Of a stretch of DNA of 64,000 nt, positions 19,619 to 27,500 are shown piece after piece. The position numbers were made by a program, and so were the translations under genes. Every line of letters begins with the position of its first letter. Position 1 is the stretch's first letter. Source of the DNA: Chrysemys picta bellii (Eukaryota > Chordata > Testudines > Emydidae); assembly GCF_011386835.1 (NCBI RefSeq), contig NW_027052960.1:1-64000 (forward strand), written 5' to 3'. The notes under the pieces were generated by a model that was not told the DNA's origin, made no database searches, and was given only the letters and a program-made list of their open reading frames with translations.

Positions 19619-20359
19619 ATGAACTTGTTGTTATTGCTTAATTTTGTAATGAATGTGTTGCTATTGCCACAAACTGTAAAAATATACAATGTGCCTGATC
19701 TTTTGGAGAATCCCTTGGACATGTTAAAAGGAATACATGAAAACACACGTTATGTTAAAAGGCCTTGTTACACTGGGGTTTCACAGGCAATGCATATAAA
19801 CAATATGGGAACTTTTCACAGGGGAGAGGACATTCCAGACCTAATGTGCTGTATGAAAAGGAAGACTGAGGCACACTACCATATTGCTTTCATGGCTAAA
19901 TGCCAAGATTCCTGGACTATGAAGAACATTAATATCTGCATTTATTCGATGTTAATTGGGTTCCAAACATTGGCCCGAGCTTGTATGGATAAAGTAGCTG
20001 TTTTCTTTAGCTCTTGGCAAGATCACATGGCACATACAGGAACCATGCTGCCAGAGCAGATCCAATCCACTATTGTTCTAACTAAGTTTTACCTTGAGTT
20101 TGTAAAGAGGTTCAATCATGTGGTTGAACATGATTTTGATAAACCATTTCTGTTATACACTGGTACGGCTTCTAACCCAATACTAGCTGTAGTGAGACAG
20201 AACCCAGGATGGGGAGCTCTTGGGATGCAGTCAGAGATGTTTGTGTCATCCCTTCCTGCATCAATTTTGCGTTGGGGGTGTGACGTTATTGACATAAACT
20301 GGGACCGTATAGATCATTGTTGCAACCAAGGTCCTGTAGTGGCACCAAATCTTGTGTAA
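19619..20359 (+). CDS. Element B1 domain X (severed from its gag frame by B2)
   Basis: The frame has 246 codons, of which about 220 lie before the LTR at 20279. It starts with a strongly hydrophobic segment (MNLLLLLNFVMNVLLLPQTV), which could be a signal peptide or membrane anchor. Then comes an unrecognised region with CYTG, CCMKRK and CQDSW cysteines, long helix-like stretches and a Gly/Pro-rich end. It is about 97% like X in B2. In B1 the frame upstream of this Met should join the gag spacer, but B2 separates them by 6.5 kb. I recognise no family. It could be a captured host domain, a degenerate envelope-like protein or an accessory factor. Confidence 0.6.
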   Translation: MNLLLLLNFVMNVLLLPQTVKIYNVPDLLENPLDMLKGIHENTRYVKRPCYTGVSQAMHINNMGTFHRGEDIPDLMCCMKRKTEAHYHIAFMAKCQDSWTMKNINICIYSMLIGFQTLARACMDKVAVFFSSWQDHMAHTGTMLPEQIQSTIVLTKFYLEFVKRFNHVVEHDFDKPFLLYTGTASNPILAVVRQNPGWGALGMQSEMFVSSLPASILRWGCDVIDINWDRIDHCCNQGPVVAPNLV

Positions 20360-21361
20360 AGGGGGTCAAATGGGGTGTCTAGGACAAGGTTATGGTTTAC
20401 TGGTTATGATTATGCTGTCTAGATGTGTGTATCAGTTTTGTAGTTGAAGTTATGAATATTGGCTCTATACTGTCTGTATGGCAAACTTATGCTATGCTTC
20501 TGGGTGACATCCCAGACAAGCTGAGATTAGCTCTGCCTAGCCTGCTTGATGGCCCATTAAGGACCATCAGCTATACAATGGACCCATTGAGAGAAGGCAG
20601 ATACGCCTTGTAACTCAGCAAAGTGTGCAGGGACTGGCCCACGTGACTCCAGACTCCATTTTGCTGTAATTCTCCACAGTAAGAACAAAGAGGTATTCTT
20701 ACACCTGGAAAAGACTATATAAGGCTGATGCCTCATCTCCATCTTGTCTTCAATCCTGCTTCTTACCTCTGGAGGGACTTTGCTACAAGCTGAAGCTTTG
20801 AACAAAGGACTGAATGACCCATCCCAGCGGGGGATGTATTCCAGAGACTTGATTTGAACCTGCAGTTTATTCCATCGCTGCTGCAAGCCTGAACCAAGAA
20901 CTTTGCCATTACTGTATGTCATTGATTCCATTTAACCAATTCTAACTCTCATCTCTATCTTTTTCCTTTTATGAATAAACCTTTAGATTTTAGATTCTAA
21001 AGGATTGGCAACAGCGTGATTTGTGGGTAAGATCTGATTTGTATATTGACCTGGGTCTGGGTCTTGGTCCTTTGGGATCAGGAGAACCTTTTTTCTTTTA
21101 CTGGGGTATTGGTTTTCATAACCATTTGTCCCCATAACGAGTGGCACTGGTGGGAGTACTGGGAAACTGGAGTGTCTAAGGAGATTGCTTGTGAGACTTG
21201 TGGTTAGCCAGTGGGGTGAGACCGAAGTTCTCCTAGTCTGGCTGGTTTGGTTTGCCTTAGAGGTGGAAAAAACCCCAGCCTTGGGCTGTAACTGCCCTAT
21301 TTGAGCAATTTGTCCTGAGTTGGCACTCTCAGTTGGGTTCCGCCAGAACCGCATTGTCACA
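20279..21361 (+). repeat. Element B1 3' LTR
   Basis: This 1083-bp LTR follows a G-rich tract (GCGTTGGGGG) that may serve as a short polypurine tract. It ends at 21361, followed by the ctagg target repeat. It carries the same TATATAAGG and AATAAA signals as the 5' LTR. Confidence 0.9.
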
Positions 21362-21435
21362 CTAGGACATGTACTGAAACTTGGGGGGAGTGGGGGAAAG
21401 ACCCCCTTTCCTCCCCTAAATGGCATCCCTGGCCC

Positions 21436-21795
21436 ATGGAGCTGGAGTAGTTCCCAGCATGCAATGCACCAGTGCAGCCAATGGAGCTGGAGTAGTTCCC
21501 AGCATGCAATGCACCAGTGCAGCCAATGGAGCTGGAGTAGTTCCCAGCATGCAATGTGCCAGTGCAGCCAATGGAGCTGGAGTAGTTCCCAGCATGCAAT
21601 GTGCCAGTGCAGCCCATGGAGGCGGAGTAGTTCCCAGCATGCAATGCGCCAGTGCAGCCCATGGAGCTGGAGTAGTTCCCAGCATGCAATGTGCCAGTGC
21701 AGCCCATGGAGGCGGAGTAGTTCCCAGCATGCAATGCGCCAGTGCAGCCCATGGAGCTGGAGTAGTTCCCAGCATGCAATGCGCCAGTGCAGCCC
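21436..21795. repeat. 45-bp tandem array, eight units, ZNF143-like motif in each
   Basis: There are eight exact-length 45-bp units starting ATGGAGCTGGAGTAG or ATGGAGGCGGAGTAG. Because 45 is a multiple of three, frames on both strands stay open, but they are repeat artefacts. Each unit contains TTCCCAGCATGCAATGYR, which fits the published Staf/ZNF143 site pattern (YWCCCRNMATSCMYYRCR) at nearly every position. Units differ mainly at AGCTG versus AGGCG and at the CG/TG/CA dinucleotide after the motif. Confidence 0.9.
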
Positions 21796-22130
21796 ATGGA
21801 GGTGAGGGCTGCCAGCAATCATTGCTCCCAGAGGCAATAGCTCCCATCATGCAATGCTGCAATGGGGACTTGCAGAAGCAAAGCCTGTGGGGGACGACAG
21901 CTCCCAGAATGCACTGCTTCATCTGAGGTTTGGCCTTTGAAAGTGTCATACGCTGCTGGAACCCAGGGAGGTAAAGCGCTCCCAGAATGCACTGCTCCCA
22001 CATGACCTAGGGAGGGGACAGTTCCCAGCAGGCATTGCTTCTGTGGGGCTCATGAAGGCAACTGCTCCCAGCATGCACCACTGCAGAGCGGCCCATGGAG
22101 GTGGCAGCTCCCAGCATGCTGTGCTGCAGC
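21796..22130. other. Diverged CTCCCAGMATGC motif cluster downstream of the array
   Basis: Related motifs recur at irregular spacing: CTCCCATCATGCAATGC (about 21841), CTCCCAGAATGCACTGC (about 21901 and 21980), TTCCCAGCAGGCATTGC (about 22022), CTCCCAGCATGCACCAC (about 22067) and CTCCCAGCATGCTGTGC (about 22110). They look like older units of the same source as the 45-bp array. No gene is seen here. Confidence 0.6.
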
Positions 22131-22320
22131 CTGGCCCAGCAGAAATGACAGAGTTGTCTTAGCCCCAAGGCCAGGACCGTTTTCCCCGGGTTGGGGCGCT
22201 GACCTCAGTTCTCCACTAAACCCCCACTGGGGGACTCAGTTCAGCTCAGCCTCTCACTCCCTTTGCACAGTCAGCGGGTAAGACATTGCCCTTAACTTCC
22301 TGTCCCAAAGTGCTACTGGT

Positions 22321-22735
22321 CATGGTGGTAAGTTGCTGCCTTGTCCCATCGCAGAGGGGCCGCGTCCCTGTGCCGGATGAGCGGTCCCCGTATAACCAAC
22401 CCTGCCCCACCCCAGAGGGGCTGCGAGGGGTCCCCATATAACCACCCCTGACCCGGTCCCCCTATACCCAGCCCCTGCCCCATCCCAGAGGGGCCACGTC
22501 CCTGCGCCGGATGAGGGGTCCCCATATAACCACCCCCCACCTGGTCCCTGTATAACCAGCCCCCACCCCAGAGGGGCTGCGAGGGGTCCCCATATAACCA
22601 CCCCCGACCCGGTCCCCATATACCCAGCCCCTGCCCCATCCCAGAGGGGCCACGTCCCTGGGCCAGGTGAGGGGTCCCTATATACCCAGCCCCTGCCCCA
22701 CCCCAGAGGGGCTGCGTCCTGCGCTGGGAGAGGGG
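22321..22735. repeat. Minisatellite, 60-75-bp composite units
   Basis: Blocks of CCCAGAGGGGCYRCG, GGGGTCCCCATATAACCA and TATACCCAGCCCCTGCCCCA alternate about six times. No gene is supported; the open frames are periodic artefacts. Confidence 0.75.
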
Positions 22736-22869
22736 GGGCTGCCAGTCTAGCGTTTGTTCAGCAGCAGGGGCGGGGGAATCGTTTCTCGTTCTCATTTAGT
22801 TCCTGACGGTGGCAGCAGCGACATGAACAATAAGAGAGCAGTGCTGAACACAGAGCTTCAAACTCCCCT

Positions 22870-23265
22870 CCCCGAGCCAGGGAGAGAACCCAGGAGTCCT
22901 GGACCCCACCCCTGTCCCTGAGCCAGGGAAAGAACCCAGGAGTCCTGGACCCCACCCCCATCCCCGACCCAGGGAGAGAACCCAGGAGTCCTGGAACCCA
23001 CCCCTGTCCCTGAGCCAGGGAAAGAACCCAGGAGTCATGGACCCCACCTCTGTCCCCGACCCAGGGAGAGAACCCAGGAGTCCTGGAACCCACCCCAACC
23101 CAGGGAGAGAACCCAGGAGTCCTGGACCCCACCCCGAGCAAGGGAGAGAACCCAGGAGTCATGGACCCCACCCCTGTCCCCGACCCAGGGAGAGAACCCA
23201 GGAGACCTGGACCACACCCCTGTCCCTGAGCCAGGGAAAGAACCCAGGAGTCCTGCGTCCCCGCT
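22870..23265. repeat. Minisatellite of GAACCCAGGAGTCCTGG units
   Basis: Nine units of about 37-47 bp are each built on GAGAACCCAGGAGTCCTGGACC and CCCACCCCTGTCCCC. The unit is the reverse complement of the 'CCAGGACTCCTGGGTTCTCTCC' sequence found in plus orientation at 24.0, 25.1, 36.4, 41.8 and 43.2 kb. Confidence 0.8.
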
Positions 23266-23295
23266 TCCCCCTGTAGGGTCACGGATTTAACGCTA

Positions 23296-23884
23296 AGTAT
23301 CGGGGTAGCCGTGTTAGTCTGTATCCACGAGAACACCGAGGAGTCTGGTGGCCCCTTAAGGACGAGCAGGTTGATTTGGGCAGGCGCTTGCTGACTGTTG
23401 CGGAGTGTGGGGGAGTCAGGGCCCTGCACCCCTCTTCCCGAGATTCACTGCGACTCTCAACCAGCCAGTAAAGCAGAAGGTTTATTTAAGGACAGGAACA
23501 CAGTCTCAAGCAGAGCGTGTAGGTACGACCAGACCCCCTCAATTAGGTCCCTCTGGGAGGTTCAGGGAGCTTAGACCCCAACTTGGGGTTCCCTGCGTTG
23601 CACCACCCAGCCCCAACCGAAACTAAACTCCAAACTCCTCCCGCTGCTCCTCTCCTTTGTTCAGTCTCCCGGGCAGAAGGTGTTAATTCTCCCCACCCCC
23701 GTTCCTGGCTCAGGTTACAGCTCAGGTAGCTTCCTTCAAGGGAAGTCCCACATCCCCACTGCAACCCCCCTGCAACATTCCCAGGTCAAATCTGCCCTGC
23801 TCCCTGCTCCGTCACACTGACGAAGGGGCTTTTCGCCCAGATCAATCTGTTAGTCTTTGGTGCCACCGGACTCCTCACTGCTGG
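23296..23884. mobile_element. Amniote interspersed repeat split by a solo LTR
   Basis: The left part (about 23296-23395, GGGTAGCCGTGTTAGTCTGTATC...) and the right part (about 23817-23884, ATCTGTTAGTCTTTGGTGCCACCGGACTCCT) match a repeat I know as common in turtle DNA. The A-type solo LTR sits between them. I cannot name the subfamily. Confidence 0.5.
23396..23816. mobile_element. Solo LTR related to element A, with target duplication
   Basis: This 421-bp LTR starts TGTTGCGGAG and ends CTCCGTCACA. Perfect 5-bp duplications ctgac lie at 23391-23395 and 23817-23821. It shares the CAGCCAGTAAAGCAGAAGG block of the element A LTR but is clearly diverged. No internal sequence adjoins it, so it arose by LTR-LTR recombination. 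Confidence 0.88.
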
Positions 23885-23908
23885 GTGGGGGGAAGTGTTG
23901 GCAGCCGC

Positions 23909-23925
23909 GAAAGGGAAAGTGAAAG
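23909..23925 (+). promoter_or_regulatory. Interferon-response element (ISRE/IRF) candidate
   Basis: The sequence GAAAGGGAAAGTGAAAG contains two overlapping GAAANNGAAA cores. It lies about 600 bp upstream of the first GBP coding exon and outside the surrounding repeats. GBP genes are classically induced by interferon through such elements. I saw no comparable motif between 27800 and 29632, in front of the second GBP unit. Confidence 0.65.
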
Positions 23926-24009
23926 TCCCGCTTCCCACAGCCCGGGGACACTTCACAGCTTGCGGTACCCCAGCTCCGCTCCACCCTGAGGTCCTCGCAC
24001 GGCCCCAGC

Positions 24010-24255
24010 CAGGTTTGAGCCAGGACTCCTGGGTTCTCTCCCCGGCTCTGGGAGGGGAATGGGGGCTGGTGGTTAGAGCAGGGGGGGCTGGGAGCCAGGA
24101 CTCCTGGGTTCTCTCCCTGTCTCTGGGAGGGGAGCAGGGGGCTGGTGGTTAGAGCGTGGGGGGAGGCTGGGAGCCAAGACTCCTGGGTTCTCTCCCTGGC
24201 TCTGGGAGGGGAGTGGGGTCTAGTGGGTTAGAGCAGCGGGGGCTGGGATCTGTCG
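24010..24255 (+). repeat. Tandem tRNA-like SINE units (three)
   Basis: Three units of roughly 85-90 bp repeat GAGCCAGGACTCCTGGGTTCTCTCC and GTCTAGTGGTTAGAGC. The latter resembles a pol III A box and GGGTTCTCTCC a B box. The same unit is dispersed through the GBP introns. These are not functional tRNA genes, because no cloverleaf can be formed. Confidence 0.6.
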
Positions 24256-24257
24256 TC

Positions 24258-24312
24258 AGCCTTGCCTTTGCTCTGTGCCTCAGTTTCCCCCTCTGTGAAA
24301 CAGAGCCAGTCA
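24258..24312 (-). repeat. MIR SINE fragment
   Basis: TGTGCCTCAGTTTCCCCCTC with flanking sequence is the reverse complement of the conserved MIR GGGGAAACTGAGGCAC core. It lies in the 5' region of the first GBP unit. Confidence 0.7.
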
Positions 24313-24527
24313 GCTCCCTGCAGAGGGGCCGTGTGGCTGGAGAGCGGGTCCTTTCTGCCCCCTCCTTGTGCAGAGCGGGTGCCCTGCGGTGGGCCTGGTG
24401 CTGGTGGTCCCAGCTGGCTCCCAACCGTGGCCCCTCCAGAAGCCAACTGGCATCCCCGCTGCACTGCCTCTGGTGTAACACTGCCTTCTCTCCCCCAGCC
24501 CCATGCGCCCGACCCCCCACGGACGCC

Positions 24528-27500
24528 ATGGAGCCCGTCTGCCTGGTAGAGCCGGTGCCCAGCTCTGGTGCCCTGCAGGTGAACCCGGCCGCCCTGGGCC
24601 TGCTCCGAGGCCTCACCCGGCCCCTCCACGTCCTCGCCGTCTTCGGGCCCTGTGGCACCGGGAAATCCTTCCTCATGGACCGGCTGGCGGGGCAGGGCGA
24701 AGGTGAAGGGTCCCCATTGCTCCCCCTTCCTTCTGCCTGTGCCTCCACCATCCCCCTGTGCCCCCCACCTGGGCCTCCCCAACCCCTTGCTTGGGCCTCC
24801 AGAACCCCTGCCTCCCCTGATCCTCCGCCAACACCTCCCCGACCCCCCTCTCCCCACAGCCCCCACTCAGTGCCCCTCTCTGTCCCCACAGGTTTCCCCC
24901 GCTCCCCGGGGATCTGGGTGTGGTGCCTGCCCCACCCGACTCAGCCTGACCAGGCCCTGGTGCTGCTGGACACAGAGGGATTCACCGAGCAAGAGGTAGT
25001 AGGGTCTAGTGGTTAGAGTGTGGGTGGGGGGGGGGGGAGGGAGTGGGGTCTGGTGGGTTAGAGCAGAGGGGGCTGGCAGCCAGGACTCCGGGGTTCTCTC
25101 CCGGCTCTGGGAGGGCAGTGGGGTGCAGTGGTTAGAGTGTGGGGGGGAGGGGGGGAGCTGGCAGCCAGGACTCCGGGGTTCTCTCCGGCTCTGGGAGGAC
25201 AGCGTGGTGCTGTGGTTGCGGGGGGGCTGGCAGCCAGGACTCCAGGGTTCTCTCCCGGCTCTGGGAGGGCAGTGGGGTGCCGTGGTTAGAGTGTGTGTGG
25301 GGGGGGTGCGGGGGGCTGGCAGCCAGGACTCCGGGGTTCTCTCCCGGCTCTGGGAGGACAGTGGGGTGCTGTGGTTGCGGGGGAGGGGAGCTGGCAGCCA
25401 GGACTCTGGGGTTCTCTCCGGCTCTGAGAGGGCAGTGGGGTGCTGTGCTTAGACCCGCTGCTCATGTGCCTCTCGCTGCCGTTGCAGGGCGATGAGACGA
25501 AGCTCTCCCGACTCTTCGTCCTGAACGTGCTGCTCAGCAGCGTCTTTGTCTATAACACCAGGAGTGAGGGCGACCCCCAGAGGCAGCTCGACCGCCTGAC
25601 GTATCCTTCCCAGCACGGCCCCCACCCTGCTCTGGGGCCGGATCGGGGCCGGCGCCCCTGACGGGGAAAGGCCTCATGTCCCATTCCCTGCCCCCCTGTG
25701 CCAGCTGGTTCCCCCACTTTGAGGCTGGATCAGGGCCGGCGTCCCCTGGAGGGGAAAGGTGTCCCCCCCATCCCCCCGGTCTCTATCCCCCTGAGCCAGC
25801 CAGTCCCTGCCCTGTGGTCAGATGGGAGCTGGCGCCCCCTAGAGGGGAAAGGCCCCGGCCTCATTCCCTGTCGTCCCCCCACAGCCAGTTCCTTGCCCTG
25901 GGGCCGGATGGGAACTGGCGACCCAGAGGGAAAAGGCCCCATGTCCCATTCGCCCCCCCACCTCCACCCCCGCCTAGTTCGGTTCCCGTCGCTCGGCCCT
26001 CTCTTTTCCTTCACGGCGCCCCCTGCAGGTACGTGAGGGATCTGCCCCGGGTAGTGCGAGTGCGGGACGAGTTCTCCTGGGAGAATAGCTTCCTTCTGAG
26101 CAGCGTGCTGCCCGACTTCGTGTGGTGCCTGCGGGACGTGGCGCCCGACCCCTGCCTGGACGAGGTGCTGGAAGCCACGGACCACGAGCTGGACTCGGCT
26201 CTCAGCTCCCCGCAAGGTGCATGGCCATCGGGGCCCTTCCCCCAGGGGAGAGGAACCCCGGCGTCCGGGCTGGTCCCCAGCCCAGCTCAGGTTCCATCCT
26301 GCCTCCCCAACTCACCCCTGCCGTCTCAGAGGGGTACAGGAGCCTGCTTCACTTCCTGTCCTAAACGAGCACTGGTGAGAAACAGCCTCCGCGCCCTGCC
26401 CCGGAGGTGGCTGCATCTCCATGATGCACGAGGGGTCCATGTATCAACAGCTTTCGTGCCCTGCCCCAGAGCGGCCACATCTCTGCCCTCAGTATCCCCT
26501 GCCTCTCTGTGTGACCCCAGGGTTCACCTGCCACCCCCCTTTCTCTCGCAGATTCGGAGGACTCCCCGTCCAGCTGCGTACAGAGATTATTCCCCTGCCG
26601 GAAGCTGTTCCATTTCTGCTCCCCCCGAGCGGATGGAGGGCACGGCGAGCTGCCGGCTCCCACAGACCAGCTGCACCCCATGTTCCAGGAGCAGATGGGG
26701 CGTTTTAAGGACTACGCCTTGAGCCGGAGCCCGAAGACCGTGGTGGGGAAAAGAGTGGTTGATGGGGCGTGTAAGTGTCTGGCTGGGGGGTATCTGTACA
26801 GCGCCTAGCGCAATGAGATCATGGGTCCAGACCGGGCGGCCTCAGTGCTACCGTAAGACACCTAATAAATAGCAATCCTAGCGTATAGCGCCTAGCGCAA
26901 ACAGGTCGTGTGCCAGGACCAGGGCGTCTGGGCACTACCGTAATACACCCAATAAATAGCAGTGAAAAGTCAGGATCCTGGGTACTGCTGGACACATTTG
27001 TTTGGGGACAAATGCAGATTTGCAGCAGAGACATTTCCCCTGAATTCCCGTTGCTTTCTCCATATTGTTGGTGTGGTGGGAAAAACCCCAAACTTCCCCA
27101 AATGGCAGAAGTCTGTTTTTTGGTTCAAAACAACTTTCCATTTTGAGATTTCCTGTTTTATTTAAACCGAAAAACGGCCCCCGAAGGCTGGGCTCTCGGG
27201 GTGTCGGTGGAACGTCAGGATTTGGGCTTTTCAATTGGCTGGAAGTTCTGAGCAGTTTTATTCTTTCGTTCGATCCGAAACAATTTGCTTTTTTTGGAAT
27301 TGCCAAGACCCGAGAGCCCGTCAGTCGCCCAGTTCTGGCCCCGGCCTCGGGCTGGAAAATCACCCGCCTCGATGGCTGGGAACAAGGAACTCAGCTGCCT
27401 GTAAGGATGACGATCCCTGGCTCTTCTCTAGTGCTTCCCAGCCATCCATCTCCAAGGGGTCAGTACCATTGTCCCCCTTGTACAGCAGGGGAAACTGAGG

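Larger units (their letters stand above)
8453..21361 (+). mobile_element. Element B1: pol-less LTR retrotransposon, split by nested B2
   Basis: LTRs lie at 8453-9531 and 20279-21361, both plus orientation, with TGTGACGTTATTG...CATTGTCACA ends. Perfect 5-bp target duplications, ctagg, lie at 8448-8452 and 21362-21366. Between the LTRs are a primer-binding site, a long gag-protease frame and a C-terminal X region. The complete B2 element lies inside (13040-19532), flanked by its own acagg duplications. Without B2, B1 is about 6.4 kb. I see no RT, RNase H or integrase motifs, so movement would need enzymes in trans. The order of events is clear: B1 inserted first and B2 later, in reverse orientation. 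Confidence 0.92.

Noticed and set aside
19619..20359. Retroviral envelope call for domain X
   Set aside because: The position fits, but I see no glycosylation sequons, furin-type cleavage site, fusion peptide or transmembrane anchor near the C-terminus. I left it as unknown.
21320..22003. Open frames of 150-285 codons with 15-residue repeats
   Set aside because: The 45-bp unit is a multiple of three, so frames stay open automatically. There is no start context or domain.
24010..25445. tRNA genes, because of A-box and B-box-like motifs
   Set aside because: Box spacing is loose, no cloverleaf or acceptor stem can be drawn, and the motif is tandemly repeated. SINE-like units are the better explanation.
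26870..26965. AATAAA strings as polyadenylation sites ending unit A
   Set aside because: They are part of the SINE tail repeated twice, and GBP-like coding exons continue downstream at 27689.
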